Of a stretch of 51,912 nucleotides of DNA, positions 7,107-14,121 are shown piece after piece (within the stretch, counting starts at the first letter, position 1; the number at the start of each line of letters is the position of its first letter). A program made the position numbers and the translations under genes. The stretch comes from Patescibacteria group bacterium (GTDB lineage Bacteria > Patescibacteriota > Patescibacteriia > Magasanikbacterales > UBA922), in assembly GCA_028687045.1 (NCBI GenBank), contig JAQUAW010000005.1, forward strand, positions 1 through 51,912, written 5' to 3'. The notes beneath the pieces are model-generated. The model was not told where the DNA came from. It saw only the letters and a list, made by a program, of their open reading frames with translations, and did no database searches.

Positions 7107-7973
7107 CTATTTACTAGAATTAGATTTTATTTTTTCTAAAACTTTTTTATCACAACAAAATAGAGAAGGTGACTGACGCATCACTCTAAAATTTAATTGT
7201 TCAATTGTGTCTTTATCAGCTTTTTTATAATTAGGCAAATCATACATCCAAGAGGCAAACAAAGTTATTTTTGAAGAAAGAGGAATTGATATTTCCACAT
7301 CTCTATGTGCCAGCCCAACGTCACTACCCCAGCTATTTATCCCATATTTTTGTTCCCTAAGTGGGGCCGTCATACAAAATGGATTGTCTGAACCTATATA
7401 ATTGAGTTCGTCTTCTTCAATATATAAAAAAGAAATATTCATTTTGTTTATATATTTATGTGTAGTAAGTATAATTTTTAACATTGAGTATGAATGGTGT
7501 TTTTTATAGTCAGTTAAAAATTCATCTAATTCTTCTAGTTTAAAAGAATTTTTTTTGTTAGTATCAAAAATATGTGGGATTTGTTCTACTTTTATTTTAT
7601 CATCGTCTATTGATTTTTGTAATTCGTTTACTCTCTCTCGTATCTTTTCCCAATTTTGTTTAGAGTGTTCTATTATGGGTTTAACCCGTTGCATAAAAGA
7701 CGCAACAAAGACAGAAAGGGTTACTCTTTCTTTTTCTGTAAGTTTTTTAAATTTGGATATTTTATTTTTATAGATTTCTAAAAAACCATCTTCTATTTGG
7801 TGTAAAACTTCTTCTATATCTTTTGGATAAAATTCTGTTTCTTTAAATTCATTTATTGGATTACTTCTATAAATTTCTTTTTCTGATTTTAATACCCAAA
7901 TATGTCCTTTATCATCTATGAAATTTGATAGATAACTTTTATTTGGAATATAGTGATATTTTGGTTTACCCAT
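7107..7973 (-). CDS. DUF4238 family protein
   Basis: 288 residues. The opening HYIPNKSYLSNFID (from residue 7) and HIWVLKSEKE match the start of DUF4238 proteins, and a later FLYIEEDELNYIGSDNPF segment fits the family's second conserved block (family knowledge; exact boundaries not computed). The biochemical function of the family is unknown; members are frequent in mobile elements and near defence genes. The gene leads an operon with the zinc-ribbon-like gene and is divergent from the Panacea pair. Confidence 0.75.
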   Translation of the reverse strand: MGKPKYHYIPNKSYLSNFIDDKGHIWVLKSEKEIYRSNPINEFKETEFYPKDIEEVLHQIEDGFLEIYKNKISKFKKLTEKERVTLSVFVASFMQRVKPIIEHSKQNWEKIRERVNELQKSIDDDKIKVEQIPHIFDTNKKNSFKLEELDEFLTDYKKHHSYSMLKIILTTHKYINKMNISFLYIEEDELNYIGSDNPFCMTAPLREQKYGINSWGSDVGLAHRDVEISIPLSSKITLFASWMYDLPNYKKADKDTIEQLNFRVMRQSPSLFCCDKKVLEKIKSNSSK

Positions 7974-8052
7974 AATTTGTTAATAACAAAATTGGTTTAT
8001 TTTTTTCATTGGAAGTATATCACATATTTAAGGTGTATGTGTATATGTATGT

Positions 8053-8082
8053 TTGGCTAAAATTTAATTTATGTGGTATACT
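8053..8082 (+). promoter_or_regulatory. Promoter of the Panacea pair
   Basis: TTGGCT (8053-8058), 18-bp spacer, TATACT (8077-8082). The expected start near 8089 is only about 2 bases before the ATG at 8091, so the mRNA would be almost leaderless. Confidence 0.55.
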
Positions 8083-8090
8083 CATAACAT

Positions 8091-8582
8091 ATGGAAGCTA
8101 TAAAATGGGAGGAAAAAACCAAACAATTAGTTGCCTTTATTTTAAAGGAACGTTTGGATACAACTGTTACAGGGTTGATTAAAATTTGTTATTTAATTGA
8201 TTTGACTAGCAAACAAAGGAATAATAAACAAATTTCAGAGTTTTCTTATAGAAGATATAACTATGGACCATTTGATGAAAAAATTTATCCAATTGTTACT
8301 GAACTAAATAATGAAAATATCATAAATGGTGAGACTAGATATGCTAACGCAGGGGACGAATATGTGGTTTACAATTTTAATAATCAATTTGAAAATTTAT
8401 CTTTTGATAAACTTTCTGAAGAAGAAATTACTATTATCAAAGATACATTAAAGCAACTTGAAGGTTTGGGAGCCAAAGTATTAACAGAAGTTGCATATAA
8501 AACAAAACCAATGTTAGCTTTTAATGCTTCTCTTGGTGGAAGAGAACATTTCAATGAGTTATTAGATTTAGATGTAAAGTAA
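8091..8582 (+). CDS. Panacea-domain (DUF4065/SocA-like) antitoxin
   Basis: 163 residues, the usual size for a single Panacea domain. Typical features are the helical start with LIKICYLIDL, then FSYRRYNYGPFDEKIYPIVTEL near residues 52-73, and a helical C-terminal part. Panacea proteins neutralise many unrelated toxins in two-gene systems (family knowledge). The next gene begins 4 bases after this stop, so the pair is arranged like a toxin-antitoxin operon. A role in stabilising the element is inferred. Confidence 0.8.
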   Translation: MEAIKWEEKTKQLVAFILKERLDTTVTGLIKICYLIDLTSKQRNNKQISEFSYRRYNYGPFDEKIYPIVTELNNENIINGETRYANAGDEYVVYNFNNQFENLSFDKLSEEEITIIKDTLKQLEGLGAKVLTEVAYKTKPMLAFNASLGGREHFNELLDLDVK

Positions 8583-8586
8583 TAAT

Positions 8587-9099
8587 ATGGAACTTGGCGA
8601 CAATATATTGTTAGCTATTATACAAGAAAAACATTTGTATTGGGAAAAAAATTCATTAGACAAAAAAACAGGTGAGTCAAAAGATAAATATAAACTTGCC
8701 TGTAAAAAGATAGAGGTAATCAATGCCTTTTCTTTTTTTGTAGGTAGTAGTCAGGAGCGTTTAGCTGGTAAGTACTTAACATATAAAACAGAAGATGACG
8801 ATTGGTGTGAAAAATACACTCATTTATTTAGAGGAACTTCTTATTTTGATTTGAGTAATGCTGAAATAGTAGAGGAAAGTGAATTATTAACTAAAATAAG
8901 AAAAGGAAATACCGTTTTTTCAGTTGTAGCAAAGTTGAGGGATGATAGCTTTAGTAGACTTATAAGTATGGCTCCAAATATTAGGAGAGCTGGCAATATT
9001 TATGATAATGAAAAGCGTAACCTTATATTAATGGCTTTGGGTGAGGAAAGTATAAAGGAAGAGGCTGGCAAAGTATTAAAAAATTTAGACCTAGTATAA
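8587..9099 (+). CDS. Unknown partner of the Panacea antitoxin, possible toxin
   Basis: 170 residues, start 4 bases after the Panacea gene, the position of the toxin in PanAT-type pairs. I do not recognise the fold. The first 60 residues are helical and basic. The centre holds KYTHLFRGTSYFDLSNAEI, and the C-terminus is helical with RRAGNIYDNEKRNLILMALG. There is no signal peptide or membrane segment, so the target would be cytoplasmic. A strong bidirectional terminator follows. Confidence 0.7.
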   Translation: MELGDNILLAIIQEKHLYWEKNSLDKKTGESKDKYKLACKKIEVINAFSFFVGSSQERLAGKYLTYKTEDDDWCEKYTHLFRGTSYFDLSNAEIVEESELLTKIRKGNTVFSVVAKLRDDSFSRLISMAPNIRRAGNIYDNEKRNLILMALGEESIKEEAGKVLKNLDLV

Positions 9100-9106
9100 A
9101 ATAAAA

Positions 9107-9137
9107 AACTTCCTACATAACAGGAAGTTTTATTTTT
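9107..9137. terminator. Bidirectional terminator
   Basis: AACTTCCT and AGGAAGTT pair perfectly around 7 nt with T-rich runs on both sides. It ends the Panacea operon on the plus strand and the tRNA-His transcript on the minus strand. Confidence 0.88.
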
Positions 9138-9156
9138 TTGTGGAGACCCACTTGGG

Positions 9157-9229
9157 GGTGGCTAACGGGAATTGAACCCGTATTGTCGGTACCACAAACC
9201 GAAGTAATAACCATTATACCATAGCCACC
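9157..9229 (-). tRNA. Intact tRNA-His (anticodon GUG), carried by the element
   Basis: 73 nt with the extra 5' G (G-1) opposite C73 that marks tRNA-His. The acceptor pairs GTGGCTA with TAGCCAC, the T-stem pairs ACGGG with CCCGT, and the anticodon loop holds GTG. It lies inside the element between the two att cores. It differs from the rebuilt host tRNA-His in the sixth acceptor pair and in one D-arm base, while the anticodon and T-arms are identical. It is 22 bases downstream of the 85-aa gene and would be transcribed with it. Confidence 0.95.
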
Positions 9230-9251
9230 CCTAAAAGGGCCTTGTAAATTT

Positions 9252-9509
9252 TTATGAACTAATTTTTTCTATATCTTTGTATTGTCCTAACTTTATTTCC
9301 CAACTAGCTATTGTTTCTTCTGAATCTTTTATTTTTCCAATTATTTCCCAACCATATTCTGCGATAATAGGTTGTTGGCTGATATAGTCAAAACCTTTTC
9401 TTTCTTCTGGAAAAGTCCTTACTATACCTACAATTTTAATACCATTATTAATTTCTATTTCTACCTTGTCTCCTATTTTAATAGTTTCTTTATTCTTGTC
9501 AATGTACAT
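9252..9509 (-). CDS. Small protein between attR and tRNA-His, unknown function
   Basis: 85 residues, beta-rich, with GDKVEIEINNGIKIVGIVRTF near the start, resembling a small barrel (possibly KOW- or SH3-like; not certain). No membrane segment. In the rebuilt circle it begins 7 bases after the recombinase stop, so it would be the last protein gene of the recombinase operon. In the integrated state it lies behind the host tRNA-His promoter. Confidence 0.65.
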   Translation of the reverse strand: MYIDKNKETIKIGDKVEIEINNGIKIVGIVRTFPEERKGFDYISQQPIIAEYGWEIIGKIKDSEETIASWEIKLGQYKDIEKISS

Positions 9510-9577
9510 AATTTGTTTAAGTTAACAGTATTTTCTTCCAAATTCTTATGGTTTCTCTTGAAAAGTGATTGTTCAAT

Positions 9578-9640
9578 GGGAATTGAACCCGTATTGTCGG
9601 TACCACAAACCGAAGTAATAACCATTATACAATGGCCACC
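9578..9640 (-). pseudogene. Broken 5' part of host tRNA-His (attR)
   Basis: 63 nt of tRNA-His from G-1 through the T-loop to CCC. The native 3' end is replaced by element sequence, so the acceptor GTGGCCA now faces TGAACAA, with only 4 of 7 positions able to pair, and one T-stem pair is lost. The remnant should not be processed into a working tRNA. The missing end lies at 308-317. Confidence 0.9.
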
Positions 9641-9673
9641 CCTCTAGGGACTTTTATATATTAGACAGGAGCT

Positions 9674-9702
9674 ATTATAAAGAAAAATAAGTATTTTGTC
9701 AA
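9674..9702 (-). promoter_or_regulatory. Host promoter of the split tRNA-His
   Basis: On the minus strand TTGACA (9697-9702), 17-bp spacer, TATAAT (9674-9679), a full consensus promoter. It now reads into the broken tRNA, the 85-aa gene and the element tRNA-His. Confidence 0.88.
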
Positions 9703-9783
9703 TAAATGACGTGGATTTAAGAGAGTTTTTCTTTTATTTCACATTTTGTTAGATTTAGGACTATTTTTTTATTGTTTTATTGC

Positions 9784-9837
9784 CTCATTGTCCCATTGTG
9801 GTTTTTAAATTGTCAGTGGGACAATGGAACAATGGGG
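9784..9837. repeat. Word repeat hairpin, attgt-type
   Basis: Left arm with cattgtcccattgtgg and right arm with gggacaatggaacaatgg, built from repeated 'attgt' words. Relatives are at 25341-25427 and 30690-30786. Confidence 0.7.
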
Positions 9838-9871
9838 CAGTTTGAATTATGATAATCTTTTTATAATAAAA

Positions 9872-9895
9872 AACACTGGGATATACTCCAGTGTT
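9872..9895 (-). terminator. Terminator of the slipin gene
   Basis: AACACTGG and CCAGTGTT pair perfectly; on the minus strand a T-run follows. It begins about 20 bases after the slipin stop codon. Confidence 0.88.
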
Positions 9896-9916
9896 TTCAT
9901 CTAAAAAAATGATTTT

Positions 9917-10654
9917 TTACTTCTCCCCAGTTTTTTCAAAAGCTCTCAAAATTTCAAGAGGTATAGCAAATATGACAGTGTTTGATTGATCTGAACTTAA
10001 GTCGTTCAAAGTATTTAGAGTTCTGAGGTGTAGAGCACCTGGTTGTGCATTTAGCATACTGGCAGCTTGAGCAAGATTGGCGGCTGCTTGGACTTCGCCA
10101 CTAGATTTGATGACGACGGCACGTCTTTCACGTTCTGCTTCGGCTTGCTTGGCGATAACACGTTGCATTTCGTCTGGCAATGTGACATCTTTTAGTTCTA
10201 CAGCTTCTACTTTTATTCCCCAAGGATCACTGGCTTCATCAACTAATTCTCTAATTCTTTTGGCAGCTTCATCTCTATTGGCAAGCAACTGATCAAGCTC
10301 AAGTTCACCAACTACATTTCTCATCGTAGTTTGGGCTAATTGACTAACAGCATAGAAAAAGTTTTCTACTTCTAGAGTTGCCTTGGCAGCATCACTAACT
10401 TTGTAATAAATGACGGCATTTATTTTGGCAGAGATATTGTCTTTGGTGATGGCTTCTTGATAAGGAACGTCTACAGCTTTGACACGAATATCCACAATTT
10501 TCATACTTTGGATAACTGGGAAAACTAATCTCCAGCCTGGCATAACCATTTTGGTATATTTACCCAATTGAAATTTGACACCACGTTGGTATTGGTTGAC
10601 TTGTCTAATACTGACAAGAACCAGCACCACTATTACAAGCAAAACATATTGCAT
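9917..10654 (-). CDS. Slipin (SPFH/stomatin-like membrane protein)
   Basis: 245 residues, normal slipin length. One N-terminal membrane helix (residues about 3-16) is followed by the SPFH domain: NQYQRGVKFQLGKY, MPGWRLVFPVIQSMKIVDIR, and DNISAKINAVIYYKV. The C-terminal coiled coil has AKQAEAERERRAVVIKSSGE. Slipins form oligomeric membrane scaffolds and often work with a partner membrane protease (NfeD type). No partner gene is adjacent here, so its client is unknown. It is transcribed alone from the promoter at 10690-10718. Confidence 0.92.
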   Translation of the reverse strand: MQYVLLVIVVLVLVSIRQVNQYQRGVKFQLGKYTKMVMPGWRLVFPVIQSMKIVDIRVKAVDVPYQEAITKDNISAKINAVIYYKVSDAAKATLEVENFFYAVSQLAQTTMRNVVGELELDQLLANRDEAAKRIRELVDEASDPWGIKVEAVELKDVTLPDEMQRVIAKQAEAERERRAVVIKSSGEVQAAANLAQAASMLNAQPGALHLRTLNTLNDLSSDQSNTVIFAIPLEILRAFEKTGEK

Positions 10655-10689
10655 ATAGTTATTTGGTTAAGTAAATTATTTATATTTTA

Positions 10690-10718
10690 AGTATAACAGT
10701 CAACTTTTTTATTTGCAA
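10690..10718 (-). promoter_or_regulatory. Promoter of the slipin gene
   Basis: On the minus strand TTGCAA (10713-10718), 17-bp spacer, TATACT (10690-10695). Confidence 0.65.
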
Positions 10719-10730
10719 ATAGTTATGAAC

Positions 10731-10761
10731 AAAAAGAACGTCATATTGTGATGTTCTTTTT
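10731..10761. terminator. Terminator downstream of tRNA-Arg
   Basis: AAAAAGAAC and GTTCTTTTT arms, with further TCA/TGA pairing. T-runs on both strands make it bidirectional. It lies about 90 bases past the tRNA-Arg 3' end. Confidence 0.8.
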
Positions 10762-10852
10762 GGCTAGCCACGATAAGTACCTCATAAAAAATTCTTAAAT
10801 ATATAGAATCTTTTTGATTAGCAAATCGTAACTGAAGGTAAATGTGTTTTGG

Positions 10853-10924
10853 TGGGCCTGCAAGGAATCGAACCTTGGTCCAAAGCTTAGAAGGCTTTTG
10901 TTTTATCCATTAAACTACGGGCCC
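10853..10924 (-). tRNA. tRNA-Arg (anticodon UCU)
   Basis: 72 nt. The acceptor GGGCCCG pairs with CAGGCCC except for one mismatch, the anticodon stem AAAGC pairs with GCTTT, and the loop CTTCTAA gives UCU. The discriminator is A and CCA is not encoded. Confidence 0.93.
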
Positions 10925-10945
10925 ATTTGTAGTATTACAGGGCGT

Positions 10946-10974
10946 AGTTTACTGTATTTTTTTGGATTTGTCAA
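10946..10974 (-). promoter_or_regulatory. Promoter of tRNA-Arg
   Basis: On the minus strand TTGACA (10969-10974), 17-bp spacer, TAAACT (10946-10951). Confidence 0.78.
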
Positions 10975-11021
10975 TCTTTTTCATTAAAACATGAAAACAC
11001 AAGAACATTAAAACAAATCTT

Positions 11022-12017
11022 TTATTTTATTACATCGTTTTGAGTTTTGCCTGAAAGAAAAGCTTTGATGTTGTCTAGTGAAGTGTCGATGATTCTTTTG
11101 AGTGCTTCGGTACTATTGAAAGCGTTGTGTGGGGTGATGATTGTGTTTGGATGATCTATCAAAACATTTTCCATCAAAGTACGACGCACTTCTTCGGGAT
11201 TTTTTAAATTTAGAACTTTTTCTGGATTTTGGAAGTAAGTTTCTTCTTCCAAAACATCACTACCGATACCGGCAATTTTGCCTGTTTCCAGTCCCCAGAC
11301 AAGAGCTTCTGGATCAGTCAGTCCACCACGGGCAGTATTTATAATATACACACCGTCTTTCATCTTTTTGATAGCTGATTTATCTATCATGTGGTAAGTA
11401 GTTGGGAAGAGTGGAACGTGCAAGGATATCACGTCTGAGTCGCTATAAAGCTTGTTTAGACTGACATAATTGAATTTGTGGGTCTTTGTTAGTTCTGGGT
11501 TTGGGAATGCGTCATAGGCTATTACATTGGCTTCAAAGCCATCTAGCATATCAATCATATGAATACCGATGTGACCGGTACCAATGATACCAATAGTTTT
11601 GCCTTTCAAATCAAAACCACGAAGACCATGATAATCATAGACACCTTCTTTGACGATTTTGACAGATTGAAAAAGTTTGCGAGACAAAGCAAGGATAAGA
11701 GACATAGCATGTTGAGCAACGGTATTTTCACCGTAAGTTGGGACGTTGCAAACAGGGATTTTTCTTTTTTTGGCTTCTTTCAAATCTATATGATCAAAAC
11801 CTGTAGAAAAAGTAGCAATCATTTTTAGTTTTGGCAGAGCCTCAAAAACATTTTTATCAACTTTGGAATCTACAAAAACACCAAGAATTTCTGTATCTTT
11901 TTTTGTTTTATTTAGATCTAATGTTTTTTCTGAAATTTCTAGGCTATGACCTTTGATATTATTTTTTGTATAATCTTTTAGATCTAGCATTATGCTTGAT
12001 AAAGATATTTTGGACAT
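11022..12017 (-). CDS. D-2-hydroxyacid dehydrogenase (D-lactate dehydrogenase-like)
   Basis: 331 residues, normal family length. It would reduce a 2-keto acid such as pyruvate to the D-hydroxy acid using NADH, in the cytoplasm. The NAD-binding Rossmann motif is GTGHIG (146-151), and Asp169 after the second strand fits NAD rather than NADP. The catalytic residues are Arg230 in NTARGG, a Glu in DVLEEE near 257-259, and His297 in TPHNAF. The substrate cannot be fixed from sequence; D-lactate formation at the end of fermentation is plausible for a fermentative CPR cell. Transcribed alone. Confidence 0.9.
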   Translation of the reverse strand: MSKISLSSIMLDLKDYTKNNIKGHSLEISEKTLDLNKTKKDTEILGVFVDSKVDKNVFEALPKLKMIATFSTGFDHIDLKEAKKRKIPVCNVPTYGENTVAQHAMSLILALSRKLFQSVKIVKEGVYDYHGLRGFDLKGKTIGIIGTGHIGIHMIDMLDGFEANVIAYDAFPNPELTKTHKFNYVSLNKLYSDSDVISLHVPLFPTTYHMIDKSAIKKMKDGVYIINTARGGLTDPEALVWGLETGKIAGIGSDVLEEETYFQNPEKVLNLKNPEEVRRTLMENVLIDHPNTIITPHNAFNSTEALKRIIDTSLDNIKAFLSGKTQNDVIK

Positions 12018-12079
12018 AATTTGATAGTTAAATTTAAGTATCTATATTATAGCAGGCTTGAGTTTTAAAATAAAGGGGA

Positions 12080-12210
12080 AAAATTTTGGAATTTTAAATT
12101 TTAAAACAATTTTCAATGTATAAATGATAAAATTTTAAAAATTGAGACATTAAGTAATTGTTTGAAAATTTATCCCGATTTTATCTGGACTAAATTGAAA
12201 ATTAAGATTT
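12080..12210. repeat. AT-rich word repeat with ATCCCGA unit
   Basis: Repeated aattttaaaa/caattttcaat words followed by 'tttatcccgattttatctgg'. Relatives occur at 23512-23632 and 40775-40890. No gene is seen in 12018-12224. Confidence 0.6.
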
Positions 12211-12224
12211 ATGTTTGCAAATAA

Positions 12225-12250
12225 AAACAGCCACTTATTAGTGACTGTTT
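12225..12250 (-). terminator. Terminator of the secE-nusG-rplK unit
   Basis: AAACAG-CCAC and GTGA-CTGTTT form a stem with one mismatch; on the minus strand it ends in a T-run 20 bases after the rplK stop codon. Confidence 0.85.
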
Positions 12251-12269
12251 TAAAAAACAAAATTTACAA

Positions 12270-12692
12270 TTATTCTACACGTACTCCCATTTGTTTAGCT
12301 GTACCTTCGATGATTTTCATCGCAGCTTCAATATCGTGAGCGTTTAAATCTTCCATTTTCTTTTCTGCAATTTCTTTCAATTGAGCTTTGGTAATTTTGC
12401 CAGCTTTGTCTTTCAAAGGATTGGCAGCACCTTTACTAATGCCAGCAGCTTTCATGATAAGAGTACTCGCTGGAGCAACTTTCATTATGAAGTCAAAAGT
12501 TCTGTCTTCATAAACATTGATAACAACTGGTACTACTTCACCTTTTTTGTCAGCAGTAGCATTGTTGAATTGAGTACAGAAATCTTGAATATTTAGACCG
12601 TGTTGTCCAAGAGCTGGACCGATTGGAGGTGCTGGATTTGCAGCGCCACCCACAACTTGTAATTTGATTTGGGTTTTTAGTTTTTTTGCCAT
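12270..12692 (-). CDS. rplK: Ribosomal protein L11
   Basis: 140 residues, normal length. It opens with a basic [18 protein letters not shown], followed by [12 protein letters not shown], the conserved L11 N-terminal domain. The C-terminal rRNA-binding domain has [20 protein letters not shown] and ends with EGTAKQMGV. It binds 23S rRNA at the GTPase centre. It is the third gene after secE and nusG, but separated from nusG by 169 bases of word repeats. rplA, the usual next gene, does not follow. Confidence 0.98.
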   Translation of the reverse strand: MAKKLKTQIKLQVVGGAANPAPPIGPALGQHGLNIQDFCTQFNNATADKKGEVVPVVINVYEDRTFDFIMKVAPASTLIMKAAGISKGAANPLKDKAGKITKAQLKEIAEKKMEDLNAHDIEAAMKIIEGTAKQMGVRVE

Positions 12693-12701
12693 ACTTTTAA
12701 A

Positions 12702-12861
12702 AGCTTGAAAGGCTTAAAAGGCTTGAAAAGCCAGAAATGCCTAATTTTTTGTTAAAGTTATTATTTTTCTGAAAGGCTAGAAATACTAGAAAAGTTAGAA
12801 GCAAAAGGTCGTAATAGCCTTTTTAGCTTTTCTGGCATTTTAGGCCTTTCAGGCCTTTTTG
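12702..12861. repeat. Word repeat, aaggctt-type
   Basis: Repeated 'aaaggcttgaaaggc'-like words on one side and 'tttttaggcctttcaggcc' on the other, able to fold back, between rplK and nusG. Relatives at 13606-13668, 24691-24811, 34551-34595 and 42690-42730. Confidence 0.75.
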
Positions 12862-13407
12862 TTATATTTTTTTCACTTGTAAAGCGTCCAACTCTACTGG
12901 AGTTTCGCGACCAAACATGTTTACTAATACTTTTATCTTACCACGATTTTCATCTACTTCACTTACTTTTCCTTCAAAGTTTTTGAAAGGACCATCGGAG
13001 ATTCTAACAGCAGTATTTATTTCAACATCAATCTTATGAGTAGGATCTTCTACTGTCATGCGTTTGTTTAATGAAAGCATTTCTTTGGCATCAATTGGTG
13101 TAGGTGTGGTACCTGTACCAATAAAACCTGTAACGTTTGGTGTATTGCGAACAACATACCAAGAATCATCAGTAACCATCATTTCAACTAGTACATAACC
13201 TGGAAAAATTTTTTCTTCAATAACATTACGTTTGCCATTTTTTATTTTTATTTTCTTTTCTTTTGGAATAAGTACTTGAAAAATTTTGTCAGTCATCTCA
13301 AAAGATTCAATACGTTGTTCCAAATTGTGTTTGACATTTTCTTCGTAGCCACTGTAAGTATGGATAACATACCAGCGACGACCTAAATTTTCTTGCTGTT
13401 TGGACAT
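12862..13407 (-). CDS. nusG: Transcription termination/antitermination factor NusG
   Basis: 181 residues, normal for bacterial NusG. The NGN domain starts with RRWYVIHTYSGYEENVKHNL and contains KIFPGYVLVEMMV, the segment that contacts RNA polymerase. The C-terminal KOW domain contains ISDGPFKNFEGKVSEVDENRG and ends with LDALQVKKI. It links RNA polymerase with Rho or with ribosomal S10. It starts 3 bases after the secE stop codon, the classic secE-nusG arrangement. Confidence 0.98.
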   Translation of the reverse strand: MSKQQENLGRRWYVIHTYSGYEENVKHNLEQRIESFEMTDKIFQVLIPKEKKIKIKNGKRNVIEEKIFPGYVLVEMMVTDDSWYVVRNTPNVTGFIGTGTTPTPIDAKEMLSLNKRMTVEDPTHKIDVEINTAVRISDGPFKNFEGKVSEVDENRGKIKVLVNMFGRETPVELDALQVKKI

Positions 13408-13410
13408 ATT

Positions 13411-13605
13411 TTATTTTTTGATTATAAGTTCAAGTAACCAGTTGAAAAAGTAATCTAGTATACCGAAGTAAACAGCTACACCAAGACTCATAATAATAAC
13501 AACTACAGTGTAGACGGTAATTTGTTTTTTTGTTGGCCAAGTAATCTTTTTTAGCTCTTTTACAGAGTCTTTTAGATAATGACCGATAGCTGAAAATAGT
13601 TTCAT
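13411..13605 (-). CDS. secE: Preprotein translocase subunit SecE
   Basis: 64 residues, the short one-helix form of SecE. An amphipathic N-terminal helix with SVKELKKITWPTKKQI is followed by one membrane helix (about residues 30-50). It stabilises SecY in the protein export channel. It precedes nusG with a 3-base gap and is transcribed from the promoter at 13737-13765. Confidence 0.96.
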   Translation of the reverse strand: MKLFSAIGHYLKDSVKELKKITWPTKKQITVYTVVVIIMSLGVAVYFGILDYFFNWLLELIIKK

Positions 13606-13668
13606 ATTCTAGAAAGGCTAAAAAGGCTTAAAAGGCTGGAAATGCCCGGAAAGGCTACACCAATATTT
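13606..13668. repeat. Word repeat, aaggctt-type
   Basis: 'aaaggctaaaaaggcttaaaaggctgg' words in the secE leader, same family as 12702-12861. Confidence 0.65.
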
Positions 13669-13736
13669 GGGTAGTCTTAGCTTAAAACCTTTATTTTCTT
13701 TATTAAAAAACGGCCTTTTGACCGATTTATGAACTA

Positions 13737-13765
13737 AGTATAGGTTATTTTTTATATTTTGTCAA
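13737..13765 (-). promoter_or_regulatory. Promoter of secE-nusG-rplK
   Basis: On the minus strand TTGACA (13760-13765), 17-bp spacer, TATACT (13737-13742). Confidence 0.85.
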
Positions 13766-13790
13766 TAGAGGGTAGTGGATAGCAATAAAA

Positions 13791-13816
13791 AAGCCAAATT
13801 TTGGTTAATTTGGCTT
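13791..13816 (-). terminator. Terminator after the 95-aa gene
   Basis: AAGCCAAATT and AATTTGGCTT pair perfectly around 6 nt; a T-run follows on the minus strand. Only 6 bases after the stop codon of the 95-aa gene. Confidence 0.9.
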
Positions 13817-13822
13817 TATTTG

Positions 13823-14110
13823 TTATTTCTTTTTTGGTTTTCGGTGTGTTCTTGTATCTGGTAGTTGTCTTTCTGAAAATTCATCTATTGTAATGTGTGG
13901 ATGTGCTTGTTCTGAGCCATGTGCCATATCGGACAAAATGTTTATAGAGGTAGCGTCAGTTTTTATTTTTAGATGTGCTGCTCTTCTACTTAGTTCTTCT
14001 TCAAAACCTTCTTCAATTTTTCTTCTTAAAGTTTCTCCATTTTTTGTTTGTTTTTGTATTTCTTTATCTAGTTCTTTAATATGTTCAGGTGTCGGTCTTT
14101 TTTCAGACAT
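13823..14110 (-). CDS. Small charged helical protein, unknown function
   Basis: 95 residues, highly charged. The first 45 residues form a likely coiled coil (EHIKELDKEIQKQ, then KIEEGFEEELSRR). The middle has HGSEQAHPHI, and the tail is basic (RTHRKPKKK). There is no membrane segment or known motif. It starts 11 bases after the gyrB stop codon and shares its terminator, so it is probably the second gene of the gyrB transcript. Confidence 0.7.
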   Translation of the reverse strand: MSEKRPTPEHIKELDKEIQKQTKNGETLRRKIEEGFEEELSRRAAHLKIKTDATSINILSDMAHGSEQAHPHITIDEFSERQLPDTRTHRKPKKK

Positions 14111-14121
14111 AAATTTGTTTA

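Larger units (their letters stand above)
318..9586. mobile_element. Integrated element in the T-arm of tRNA-His, about 9.26 kb
   Basis: The limits come from the 9-bp direct repeat gggaattga at 318-326 and 9578-9586, with halves of one tRNA-His gene outside. The crossover cannot be placed more finely than this core. Next to the cores the element carries aagtgattg (9563-9571) and caatcactt (328-336), which come together in the rebuilt circular junction as 14-nt arms matching at 13 positions around a 6-nt centre, as expected for a serine-integrase attP. The contents are a recombinase, an excisionase-like protein, a probable gene II/X-type replication initiator, two candidate RNAs, accessory genes and a complete tRNA-His. 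No structural phage or conjugation genes are seen, so it resembles an integrative plasmid. Confidence 0.85.

Noticed and set aside
8587-9099. Restriction or CRISPR-related role for the 170-aa protein
   Set aside because: No nuclease motif could be seen; only its position beside the Panacea gene supports a role.
9578-9640. Second functional tRNA-His
   Set aside because: Its 3' acceptor and one T-stem pair do not match; only 4 of 7 acceptor positions can pair, so it is a remnant.
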